This document shows, one piece after another, positions 19,528 to 27,790 of a DNA stretch of 64,000 nucleotides (positions within the stretch are counted from its first letter, which is position 1; every line of letters starts with the position of its first letter). The stretch is from an uncultured Opitutaceae bacterium (lineage in GTDB: Bacteria; Verrucomicrobiota; Verrucomicrobiia; Opitutales; Opitutaceae), in the NCBI GenBank assembly GCA_903916755.1, contig CAIWXW010000089.1, forward strand, positions 1 through 64,000. Direction: 5' to 3'. The notes under the pieces are model-generated. The model worked only from the letters and a program-made list of their open reading frames with translations. It was not told the DNA's origin and did no database searches. A program made the translations under genes and the position numbers.

Positions 19528-21459
19528 CTAGGCCTTGAAGCTCCGCCACTTAGCCAGCGGCAGGTTGGCGACCCCAATGATCAGCAGCTGGCTGGCGATG
19601 AAGATCGACAGCCACTGAAAGGCCGCGGCGGTGAAGCCATAGCTATGCAGCCCGATGCCGAGCATGTTCACACCGAACCAGCTCCAGCTGGTCACAATGT
19701 TGCCGAAGATCGCCAGGCACATCAGCCCGCGCGCCTTGACCATGCCGCCCCAGCGGGCGTGGAGGATCAGCGCATTCCAGACCACGATGATCAGGGCTCC
19801 GTTTTCCTTCGGGTCCCAGCCCCAGAAGCGGCCCCACGATTGGTCGGCCCAGATGCCGCCCAGCATGGTGCCGATGAAGCTGAAGAGCGTGGCGAAGCAG
19901 ATGATGCCATAGACCATGCGCACGAGCGCGTCCGCGGTCTTCTTGTCCAGGGAGCGCGTGGCCACGCCGCGGATCACGTAGATCAGCGCGAGGAAGCCGG
20001 CGAGGAAGGTCGAGGCGTAGCCGGTCGTGACGACGACCACGTGCGTCGCCAGCCAGAAGTTCGAATCGAGGACGGCCCGCATCATCTCCATCGTATCGCC
20101 GCCCAGGGACAGGTGGTGGGCGATCAACAGCGTGCAAAAGCCGATCATGCCGGCCGCGACGCTGCCGATGGCATTGCGGTAGATGAATTCGAGGACGATG
20201 CAGAGGGCCACGGCGCCCCAGCCGACGAAAAGCGCGGAGGAATACAGATTGGTCACGGGGGGACGGCCCTCGATGAACATGCGGGTGATGATGCCGGTCG
20301 TGGTCGCCGCCCAGGCCAGGCCGACCAGACGGAACGCCGCCCGACCCATCTCCTCCGGCCACTTCAGCCAGGAGAACACCGCCAGGGCAAAGGCCGTGGC
20401 GTAGAGCAGCATGCTCACATAGAACGGCTCGGCGGCGTTGAAACGCGCTTCGGTCGCGGTCTTGGTGAGCTGGCGGGCATACCGGTGGGCGAGCTCCGCG
20501 CGATAAAGCCCGATCAGCGGATTGAACTGGTCCGGGCGGTTGTTGCGCCAGGCCATGCCGAGGCCGGCGTAAGCCAGCACCCCCGAGTCCACCGCACCGG
20601 TCTGGAAGCTTTCCAGCAGGGCTTGGCCGGAAGTCCGCCAGGCGTTCGCATCGGCGCTTTCCTCGGCGGGCGGGATCGTCAGGAGCGTTGACGCCTCGGC
20701 CATCGCCATGAAGCGCTGGCCGCGCGTGATCATGCCCTGCGCCAGCGCCTCATCATGGGGCTGGTTCGCCTGCTTGGCGCGGACCGCCGCCACGCCGGCC
20801 GGCAGGTCCTTCTGGAAGCGGAGCAGATCGCCGAGGAAATCCGCGGTGCCGGGGACGGCCATCGCGTTTTCCAGGCTGCGGTAGAGGACGAGGTTGCCGT
20901 AGAGCTGGAGCACCGCGCCCTGGAAGGGGGTGCGCGCCTTGTCGTCGACCGGCTGGGCCAGCTTGGCCTGGGCCTCGATCTCGGCGAGGTGGGGCGCGAT
21001 GTCGTTGAACGCCAGCCGGCGCTGATGCGTCGGCATCATGTCCATCACGGCCATCGCCGAGAAGGCCGGGTTGGCGTAGCGGATCGCCAGGTCGCCCTCG
21101 TTCTTGCCCAGAAGGGTGAGCAGATCGGGGGAGTCGATCACGAAGATCCGATAGGTGTCGGCCAGCTCCGGATGGTAGAAGACGTCGAGCAGCCATTCGT
21201 CCGGGCCGATTTCCTGCACGTCGGGCTTGATGCGGCCGTCGGGCAGCACGTCGTCGATGATGACGATCTGGCGATTGGCGATCTGCAGCAGCGAGCTGCG
21301 CGCCAGCGTGTCGAGGGGCTTGATCCGCCCGTTGGCCATGACCGGCAGGCGGCCGAAGCCGACCAGGTCGAAGGCGCCCCCGTTGCGGGGCGGCAGGAGC
21401 TTGAAGCCCAGGAAGCCGAGGCCGCAGATCAGCGCGAGAAGGGGCAGCCAGCGTTTCAT
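19528..21459 (-). CDS. ccsA: Cytochrome c biogenesis protein CcsA (heme handling, WWD family)
   Basis: Integral-membrane half of the system II (ResB-CcsA) cytochrome c synthetase, which delivers heme to the periplasm and ligates it to apocytochromes. The 643 residues start with a membrane anchor followed by a periplasmic region of about 300 residues (GRIKPLDTLARS, typical of the long CcsA forms). A multi-helix domain follows, holding the heme-binding WWD-type motif WGRFWGWDPKEN and conserved His in AHHLSLGG, THVVVV, LHARW and LHSYGF. The start overlaps the resB stop by four bases. The extended N-terminal part is larger than in the short CcsA proteins. Confidence 0.93.
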   Translation of the reverse strand: MKRWLPLLALICGLGFLGFKLLPPRNGGAFDLVGFGRLPVMANGRIKPLDTLARSSLLQIANRQIVIIDDVLPDGRIKPDVQEIGPDEWLLDVFYHPELADTYRIFVIDSPDLLTLLGKNEGDLAIRYANPAFSAMAVMDMMPTHQRRLAFNDIAPHLAEIEAQAKLAQPVDDKARTPFQGAVLQLYGNLVLYRSLENAMAVPGTADFLGDLLRFQKDLPAGVAAVRAKQANQPHDEALAQGMITRGQRFMAMAEASTLLTIPPAEESADANAWRTSGQALLESFQTGAVDSGVLAYAGLGMAWRNNRPDQFNPLIGLYRAELAHRYARQLTKTATEARFNAAEPFYVSMLLYATAFALAVFSWLKWPEEMGRAAFRLVGLAWAATTTGIITRMFIEGRPPVTNLYSSALFVGWGAVALCIVLEFIYRNAIGSVAAGMIGFCTLLIAHHLSLGGDTMEMMRAVLDSNFWLATHVVVVTTGYASTFLAGFLALIYVIRGVATRSLDKKTADALVRMVYGIICFATLFSFIGTMLGGIWADQSWGRFWGWDPKENGALIIVVWNALILHARWGGMVKARGLMCLAIFGNIVTSWSWFGVNMLGIGLHSYGFTAAAFQWLSIFIASQLLIIGVANLPLAKWRSFKA

Positions 21460-22634
21460 GCGTGATCGGGCTGGACGACCGCGTGGCGGCGCCGGGCGAA
21501 GCCGGCGAGGTGGATGCCGAACTGGATCACGAGGCCCAGCGCCATCATCGCGCAGGCCAGGTACGGCATCTGCCAGCTCGGGTTGCTCACCACCTGCAGG
21601 ACGCTCTGCCCGGAGGCCTTGTCCATCTGGTACTGGAAGTAGGTGAGACCCCGGTAGCGCAGGGGATTGTTCATGTAGATGACCACCTCCCGGTTGTCGC
21701 GGCCATCCTCGCTCTGGAGCCGGACCCGGCTGGCGAAATTCTTGGGAATATCGGAGCCCGGAAAGATGTCATTGGTGACCTTCTGGAGGGTCACCGCGTA
21801 GGGGGTGTACGCGCGCTTCACCCGCAGGATGATCTTCCAGGAGCGGCCGGCGTAGTCGAAGTGCTGCGGCATCGGCAGCTCGGTCGAGACGAAGAACGTG
21901 CCGAGCGACCCCTCGGGCCCGACCAGCTCGATGTCCGCGGCCGGCAGGTTGCGCTCATCCTCCTTGTAGGTGACGGGGGCGGGCGTGGCCACGATCTGCT
22001 GGGCAAAGGTCCCGACCGTCGCCAGGGAGGGCGGGGCATTCGGCACGTTGCTCCGCAGCTGCAGGTTCGCGTTCGGATAATACAGCTTCGGCACCACGCG
22101 GAACGGGAGCTTGGGATGCTGGATCGGGTCGCCCTTCGCGATCAGCTCCTCGGGGATGGCGACGACGTCGTCCGTCTTGGGATCGGTCACGTCGATGATG
22201 GCCAGCTCGTTGTCGCGGAAGCTCTCGGCGTAGTTGCGCGTCTCGCCCTCCTTGAAATTCATCTGGTAGTCCTGCTGCCAGAGACCGCTCAGCAGCTCGC
22301 CCACCAGGAGCAGCATGAGACCGAAATGGGTCAGCCAGATGCCCGTCTTGCGCGCCGAGTACTTGAACCGGTAGACATGCGCCGCGACCAGGTTGATCAT
22401 GAGAAGCCCGCCGATGAAATAGCCGCCTGGGAAAACCGGCGCGGGAATCTCGGTGCCCGGAATCCGCTCGAGGACGAAGAAGCTATGGAAGAATTTCTGC
22501 TGCACGCCCCAGACACCGAGATCGGTCTGCGCGAGGGTGGCCCAGAAGATGAGGATGATGCCGAGCGCCAGCAGCACGACGGTCAGCTTGAGCGAGACGA
22601 AGAAGTCCCGGAACTGGCGCAGGAGGTCGCTCAT
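21456..22634 (-). CDS. resB: Cytochrome c biogenesis protein ResB
   Basis: Partner of CcsA in system II cytochrome c maturation. The ATG at 22634 gives 392 residues. MSDLLRQFRDFFVSLKLTVV is followed by the first helix, a second helix near FIGGLLMINLVAAHVYR, a third near FGLMLLLVGELLSG, a large periplasmic domain (about 120-350, with NNPLRYRGLTYFQYQMD typical of ResB) and a final helix with His residues. The longer ORF to 23303 is a read-through in a frame antisense to nothing useful and is rejected. It overlaps both neighbours by four bases. Confidence 0.93.
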   Translation of the reverse strand: MSDLLRQFRDFFVSLKLTVVLLALGIILIFWATLAQTDLGVWGVQQKFFHSFFVLERIPGTEIPAPVFPGGYFIGGLLMINLVAAHVYRFKYSARKTGIWLTHFGLMLLLVGELLSGLWQQDYQMNFKEGETRNYAESFRDNELAIIDVTDPKTDDVVAIPEELIAKGDPIQHPKLPFRVVPKLYYPNANLQLRSNVPNAPPSLATVGTFAQQIVATPAPVTYKEDERNLPAADIELVGPEGSLGTFFVSTELPMPQHFDYAGRSWKIILRVKRAYTPYAVTLQKVTNDIFPGSDIPKNFASRVRLQSEDGRDNREVVIYMNNPLRYRGLTYFQYQMDKASGQSVLQVVSNPSWQMPYLACAMMALGLVIQFGIHLAGFARRRHAVVQPDHA

Positions 22635-23263
22635 GGCTGGGCGGCGGGCTGCACCGTCTGCAGGAATTGCAGGAAGGCGGGCTTGGTCTGGGCCACGAGA
22701 GGGGCGGGCCCCAGCAGCTTGAAGAACCAGGTGCCGCCGTTGTAGAGCACGATTGCCCCCAGGATCGCCTGGGGATGATCCGCCGACGGGCTCGTCAGCT
22801 CCACGATCGTGAACTGCAGGCTGCCATGCGTGGCGCGGCTGACGGCTTGGGCGAGATCGGCTTCGGCCAGCGGCGGCAGCTGCACCTGGCCGCGCCAGCG
22901 GTTGACGTTGGCGAGCTCGCCGCCGACATCGCCGGGAAAGGCCGTGATCGAGAGGTCGCCGTCGGGGCCGCCGTGGCCGGGCACCGCATAGCTTCCCTTG
23001 CGCATGGCCGAGGCCGCCTTGACTTTCCAGTCCGCCGGCGCCGTCCAGGCGAGGCCGGGGCCATCGGCCGTCGGGACGGCCGTGCTGGCCATGCCGGCGC
23101 CAGCCATCGGGGCGGCCGGACCCCCGGACGCGTCCGCCCCGGCCATCGGCAGCTGCGGATCGGCTTCCTTCGGGACGCGGTACGATGTCACCTCCGCCTT
23201 GCGGCACGCCGCCAGGAAGAGCGGCACTGCAGCCAGCGCAGACAGGAAACGGCGGACGGTCAT
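22631..23263 (-). CDS. Lipoprotein of unknown function leading the resB-ccsA operon
   Basis: A 210-residue exported lipoprotein: the signal peptide ends LFLAAC (Cys20). A low-complexity Ala/Gly/Pro/Met spacer (about 35-70) is followed by a compact domain beginning LAWTAPADWKVKAASAMRKG and continuing with FPGDVGGELANVNRWRGQV. I recognise this as a conserved domain seen beside cytochrome maturation genes but know no assigned function. It overlaps resB by four bases and is the first gene of the operon, so a link to cytochrome c assembly or redox handling is inferred. It is divergent from pxpBC. Confidence 0.8.
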   Translation of the reverse strand: MTVRRFLSALAAVPLFLAACRKAEVTSYRVPKEADPQLPMAGADASGGPAAPMAGAGMASTAVPTADGPGLAWTAPADWKVKAASAMRKGSYAVPGHGGPDGDLSITAFPGDVGGELANVNRWRGQVQLPPLAEADLAQAVSRATHGSLQFTIVELTSPSADHPQAILGAIVLYNGGTWFFKLLGPAPLVAQTKPAFLQFLQTVQPAAQP

Positions 23264-23328
23264 GGGAACCGGATTTCATCGCCGATTTGGGGAGAGACTT
23301 CAACTTAAAGGGGCGGCCCCCTCCCGGT

Positions 23329-23357
23329 TTATTCTGGCGCCTTTACGGGCGTATAAT
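23329..23357 (+). promoter_or_regulatory. Promoter of pxpBC, probably giving a leaderless mRNA
   Basis: A perfect TATAAT (23352-23357) is preceded after 17 bases by TTATTC (weak -35). The ATG of pxpBC begins only 12 bases after the TATAAT, so the usual start point would leave a 5' leader of only a few bases and no room for a ribosome binding site. Confidence 0.6.
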
Positions 23358-23369
23358 ATTGCTCGGGCC

Positions 23370-25055
23370 ATGACGTTTGCCGCACTGGGCGATTCAGCCG
23401 TGCTCGCGACGCTGGGAGAGGTGGCGAACGAGTCCGTCCTGACCCGCGTCCGGCTGCTGGCGGAAGCCCTGGACCAGGCCCGGATTCCAGGGATCACCGA
23501 CGTCGTGCCGGCCTATGCGACGGTGGCGATCTTCTATGACGTCCGCCGGTGGACCGCCGGGGAACGATCCGCCTATGACAGTGTCTGCGAGGCCGTGAAA
23601 GCCTGTGCCGCCTCGGCGGGCATCAGATCCCGCCGGCTGCGCCGACGGGCGCGCGAGCGCCTCATCGAGATTCCCGTGTGTTATGGGGGTGAGGAGGGTC
23701 CCGATCTCGAGGCGGTCGCGCTGAACGCCAAGCTGACCGCGGCCGAGGTCGTCAAATACCATGCCGCCGGCAGCTACCGGGTCCAGGCGATCGGCTTTGC
23801 GCCGGGGTTTCCCTACCTGACCGGCCTGCCCCCCGCGTTGAAAATGGCGCGGCGGCCGACCCCGCGGACTTCGGTTCCATCCGGATCGGTGGCGATTGGG
23901 GCGGCCCAGACCGGCATCTATCCCTTGGAGACGCCGGGCGGCTGGCAGCTGATCGGACGGACGCCCCTGAGCCTGTTTCGCGCCCAGGAAGAGGCGCCCG
24001 CGCTGCTGCGCATGGGCGACCGCGTGAAGTTTCGCGCGATCGATCACCCGGAGTTTGTCCGGCTGAAGCAAAGGCACCGGCCGCCGGTCGTGCCCGCCGG
24101 CGTGGAGGCGAGCCATGGCCTCGAGAGCAAGCCGCCCGCCTTCGAGGTGGTTCATCCCGGATTGCTGACCACGGTGCAGGATCTCGGCCGCCCCGGCCAC
24201 CGCGCCTCGGGCCTGCCGGTCAGCGGCGCGATGGATCCGTTTGCGCTGCGCCTCGCCAACCTGCTGGTGGGAAACCCGGAAGGGGCCGCGGGGCTCGAGA
24301 TCACGCTGCGCGGGCCCGAGCTCCTCTTTGCGGTCGACACGGTCGTGGCGGTGGGCGGAGCGGAATTTGCCGGCGTCCCAACCTGGCGGCCGATGGCCGT
24401 CCGCGCGGGCGAACGGCTGAAATTCGGCGAATGCCTCCAGGGCTGCCGGGCCTACCTCGCGATCGCGGGCGGGATCGATGTGCCCCTGGCGCTTGGCAGC
24501 CGGAGCACCTATTTGCGGGCGGACCTCGGCGGGTATGCCGGACGGGCGCTGCGGTCCGGCGACCGGCTCCCGGCCGGCAGCGGGCGCGCCGCCAAGGTCC
24601 GGGCCGGGTCCTGGCGCGTGTCCCCGTCGATTCTGCCGGCCTATGCGGCGGCGGTCACGCTGCGCGTCCTGGCCGCGGCCCAGACCGCTGATTATGGCCC
24701 CCGGTTCTGGTCGGCGGAATTCCGGGTTTCGCCTCAGTCCGACCGGATGGGACTCCGCCTCGAGTGCGAGCAGCCGATCGAGGGTGGCAAGAAGGAACTG
24801 GTCTCCTCCGCGGTAGCTCCCGGCACCGTCCAGGTGCCACCCGACGGCCGGGCGATCCTGCTCATGGCGGATGCGCAGACGATCGGGGGCTATCCGCAGG
24901 CGGCCCACGTGATCGGGCCGGACCTTCCCCTGGCCGCCCAGCTGAGGCCGGGCGACCGGCTCCGTTTTCGCCCGGTCTCGCTGGAAGAGGCGCAGGGGCT
25001 CGCGGCTGCCCGCGAGCGTGACCTTGCCCACCTGCGGGCGGGTCTACAGTCGTGA
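23370..25055 (+). CDS. pxpBC: 5-oxoprolinase subunits B and C fused (PxpB-PxpC, KipI-KipA)
   Basis: Two of the three parts of the prokaryotic 5-oxoprolinase, which opens the damage product 5-oxoproline to glutamate using ATP. The 561-residue protein has the PxpB/KipI domain first (about 1-235; GFAPGFPYLTGLP and GGWQLIGRTPLSLF are diagnostic). The PxpC/KipA domain follows (about 255-555; HPGLLTTVQDLGRPGH and GLPVSGAMDPFALRLAN). The two are separate genes in most bacteria. The ATG at 23370 fits the family start and sits 12 bases after a perfect -10 box. The stop overlaps the GTG of pxpA. Confidence 0.94.
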   Translation: MTFAALGDSAVLATLGEVANESVLTRVRLLAEALDQARIPGITDVVPAYATVAIFYDVRRWTAGERSAYDSVCEAVKACAASAGIRSRRLRRRARERLIEIPVCYGGEEGPDLEAVALNAKLTAAEVVKYHAAGSYRVQAIGFAPGFPYLTGLPPALKMARRPTPRTSVPSGSVAIGAAQTGIYPLETPGGWQLIGRTPLSLFRAQEEAPALLRMGDRVKFRAIDHPEFVRLKQRHRPPVVPAGVEASHGLESKPPAFEVVHPGLLTTVQDLGRPGHRASGLPVSGAMDPFALRLANLLVGNPEGAAGLEITLRGPELLFAVDTVVAVGGAEFAGVPTWRPMAVRAGERLKFGECLQGCRAYLAIAGGIDVPLALGSRSTYLRADLGGYAGRALRSGDRLPAGSGRAAKVRAGSWRVSPSILPAYAAAVTLRVLAAAQTADYGPRFWSAEFRVSPQSDRMGLRLECEQPIEGGKKELVSSAVAPGTVQVPPDGRAILLMADAQTIGGYPQAAHVIGPDLPLAAQLRPGDRLRFRPVSLEEAQGLAAARERDLAHLRAGLQS

Positions 25056-25834
25056 AGTCAATCGACCTGAATTGCGATCTGGGCGAGGGGGCCGGTCACG
25101 ACGCCGCACTCATGCCGCTCATCACCTCGGCCAACATCGCCTGCGGCGGGCATGCCGGCGATGCCGCCACCATGCGCGCGACCGTGGAGCTTGCTGTGTC
25201 CCATCACGTTGCGATCGGCGCCCATCCGGGCTTCGAGGATCGGGAGTATTTCGGCCGGCGGGAACTGGCGCTTAAACCCCAGGATATCTCCGCCCTGGTG
25301 GCGCGCCAGATCCGGGCGCTGGCCGTCATCGTCCGGGTGACCGGCTACCGGCTGACCCACGTGAAGCCGCACGGGGGCCTCTACAACCTGGCGGCGCGCG
25401 ATCGGGCCACCGCGGACGCGGTGGCCCGCGCGGTGCAGGCGGCGACCCCGCGGGCGATCCTGGTGGGTCTGGCCGGCGGCCTGCTGCTGGACGCCGGCCG
25501 TGCCCTCGGACTGCGGGTGGCGGCGGAAGGCTTTGTGGACCGGAAGTATGGCCCGGACGGGCTGCTGGTGCCGCGGACTGAGGCTGGGGCCGTGCTGGAC
25601 GATCCGGCCGCCGTGGGGGCCCAGGCGGTCCTTCTCGCGCGTGATGGCCGGGTCGGGGCCGCCGACGGCTCCGAGATCGCCGTCGCCGCCGATACCCTTT
25701 GCCTGCATGGGGATGGACCAAACGCAGTGACCTTGGCGCGGCGGGTCCGGGCCGAACTGGGTTCCGCTCATGTGCGCTGCAAGGCACTCTCATCGCTTGA
25801 GAATTCCTTTTGCGGGGCGGGCCGCCGGGCCTAG
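25052..25834 (+). CDS. pxpA: 5-oxoprolinase subunit A (LamB/YcsF family)
   Basis: Third 5-oxoprolinase component. The 260 residues open with IDLNCDLGEG and continue with ITSANIACGGHAGD, the LamB/YcsF signature, then IGAHPGFEDREYFGRR and VKPHGGLYN. The GTG at 25052 overlaps the pxpBC stop (GTGA), supporting coupled translation and equal dosage of the subunits. The extreme C-terminus (SSLENSFCGAGRRA) is not conserved family sequence. The following ABC transporter starts 24 bases later, so co-transcription is possible. Confidence 0.94.
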   Translation: MKSIDLNCDLGEGAGHDAALMPLITSANIACGGHAGDAATMRATVELAVSHHVAIGAHPGFEDREYFGRRELALKPQDISALVARQIRALAVIVRVTGYRLTHVKPHGGLYNLAARDRATADAVARAVQAATPRAILVGLAGGLLLDAGRALGLRVAAEGFVDRKYGPDGLLVPRTEAGAVLDDPAAVGAQAVLLARDGRVGAADGSEIAVAADTLCLHGDGPNAVTLARRVRAELGSAHVRCKALSSLENSFCGAGRRA

Positions 25835-25858
25835 GATGGGCGTTTCCATCTTCCTTCC

Positions 25859-27790
25859 ATGCCTGAACCGATGCCTGACCATGCTGTTCCGCCCCCGACC
25901 AACGGGGATCTGATCAGGCGTCTTTTCGGGCTGGCCTGGCGGTACCGGGCCCGGTGCCTCGGCGTCCTCGGCATCCAGCTCCTGCTGCTTTCGATGGGCA
26001 TCTTCGGGCTCAGCCTCACGGGCGTCGGCATCGACTACATCCGCCACGTGCTCAACCACACGCCGGTGACGCCGAACCGGCTGCACCTGCACCTGCCGGA
26101 ATCATGGCCGCACTTGAAGGTGCTGGGCCTGCTGGCGGGGCTGATCCTCGCCCTCGCGCTGGGCCGGGCCGTTCTCAATTATGTCTATGGCGTGCTGGTC
26201 AACATCCTGGTGCAGCGGCACATCGTCGTGGACCTCCGCGGCGAGGTCTACGAGAAGCTGCAGCGGCTCAGCTTCCGCTTCTACGATGCGAACACCACCG
26301 GCTCGATCATCACGCGGGTGACGAGCGACGTGCAGAATGTGCGCATGTTCGTGGACCAGGTGCTCATCCAGAGCCTGATCATGGTGATCTCGCTCACTGT
26401 CTACGTGATCTACATGGCCAGCCTGAGCCCCGGGCTCACGCTCGCCTGCCTGGCTACGACCCCGCTCCTGTGGGTGATGGCGGCGGCATTTTCGCGGCGC
26501 ATCCAGCCCGAATACGCCCGCAACCGCACGCTGGTCGAGGCCATGGTCCAGAACCTGAGCGAAAGCATCCAGGGCATCGTCGTCACCAAGGGCTTTGGCC
26601 GCGAGGCGGAGAACCGGCGGCAGTTCGACGCCGCCAACGACGAGATCCTCACGCAGCAGCATGAGATTTTCTGGCAGGTCAGCCTGTTTTCCCCGGCGGT
26701 CGGGTTTCTCACCCGGATCAATACCATGGTGCTGCTGGGCTACGGCGGCTGGCTGGTGATCCACGACCGGCTGCCGCTGGGCGCCGGCCTGGTCGTCTTT
26801 GCCGGCCTGCTCGAGCAGTTCTCCGGCCAGGTCAACAACGTCGCGAACATCGTCAACTCCGTGCAGCAGTCGCTGATCGGCGCGCGGCGCGTCTTCGAGA
26901 TCCTCGACGCCCCCATCGAGGTGCGGACCGCGGCCGACGCGCTCCGGCGGCCCCAGCTGGAGGGGGCGGTCCGCTTTGAGAACGTCTCCTTCACCTACCG
27001 CGGCCCGGCCGCGGGCGCGGCCGACGCCGTGCCGGAGCTCTCGGCGGTGGCCTCCGCCCGGGCGGAGGACCGGGTGCTGCGCGACATCGACCTGGACGTG
27101 AAGCCGGGCCAATGCGTCGCCATTCTCGGCGCCACCGGGGCCGGCAAGAGCGTCCTGATGGGCCTGATCCCGCGCTTCTATGACGTGACCGGGGGCCGGA
27201 TCCTGATCGACGGAGTGGATGTCCGCCGGCTGCACCTCGACGACCTGCGCCGCAACATCGGCCTCGTCTTCCAGGAGAGCTTCCTCTTTTCCAACACGGT
27301 GGCCGCCAACATCGCCTTCGGCCACCCGGCGGCCACCCGCGAGCAGGTCGAGCGCGCCGCCAAGATCGCGGCCGCGCATGACTTCATCCTCAGGCTGCCG
27401 AAGGGCTATGACACGATCCTGGGCGAGAGCGGCAGCAGCCTCTCCGGCGGCCAGCGGCAGCGGCTGGCCATCGCGCGCGCCATCCTGCTCGAGCCGGCGA
27501 TCCTGCTCCTCGACGACCCCACGGCCGCGATCGACAGCGAGACCGAGCACGAAATCTTCGAGGCGCTCGATCGCGCCATCGAGGGCCGCACCACGTTCAT
27601 CGTCGCCCATCGCCTGAGCACGCTGCGCCGGGCCGACCGCATTATCGTGATGGCCAACGGCCGGATCGTGCAGCAGGGGACCCACGCCGAGCTGATGAAG
27701 GTGCCCGGCCCCTACCTGCATGTGGCGCGCCTGCAGCTGCTGGATGGGCGGGCGCTGCCGCCGCCCGACGTCGCGGAGGCGCTGGCATGA
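25859..27790 (+). CDS. ABC exporter half-transporter with degenerate catalytic site
   Basis: Multidrug/lipid-type ABC exporter: six-helix membrane domain (about 20-340) fused to an ATP-binding domain (about 365-630), 643 residues. Walker A is GATGAGKS, the signature is an intact LSGGQRQRL, and Walker B reads LLLLDDPTAAID, with Asp where the catalytic Glu normally sits. The switch His is present (IVAHRLST). An Ala/Glu-rich insert of about 20 residues lies in the first strands of the nucleotide-binding domain. It overlaps the next exporter gene by four bases; the two should form a heterodimer. Substrate unknown. Confidence 0.93.
   Translation: MPEPMPDHAVPPPTNGDLIRRLFGLAWRYRARCLGVLGIQLLLLSMGIFGLSLTGVGIDYIRHVLNHTPVTPNRLHLHLPESWPHLKVLGLLAGLILALALGRAVLNYVYGVLVNILVQRHIVVDLRGEVYEKLQRLSFRFYDANTTGSIITRVTSDVQNVRMFVDQVLIQSLIMVISLTVYVIYMASLSPGLTLACLATTPLLWVMAAAFSRRIQPEYARNRTLVEAMVQNLSESIQGIVVTKGFGREAENRRQFDAANDEILTQQHEIFWQVSLFSPAVGFLTRINTMVLLGYGGWLVIHDRLPLGAGLVVFAGLLEQFSGQVNNVANIVNSVQQSLIGARRVFEILDAPIEVRTAADALRRPQLEGAVRFENVSFTYRGPAAGAADAVPELSAVASARAEDRVLRDIDLDVKPGQCVAILGATGAGKSVLMGLIPRFYDVTGGRILIDGVDVRRLHLDDLRRNIGLVFQESFLFSNTVAANIAFGHPAATREQVERAAKIAAAHDFILRLPKGYDTILGESGSSLSGGQRQRLAIARAILLEPAILLLDDPTAAIDSETEHEIFEALDRAIEGRTTFIVAHRLSTLRRADRIIVMANGRIVQQGTHAELMKVPGPYLHVARLQLLDGRALPPPDVAEALA

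Noticed and set aside
21456-23303. 615-residue continuous frame that would fuse an upstream segment to ResB
   Set aside because: The first 220 residues are antisense-like, Arg/Pro-rich shadow of the lipoprotein gene. The ResB family start is at 22634 and the lipoprotein occupies the other frame with a proper lipobox.
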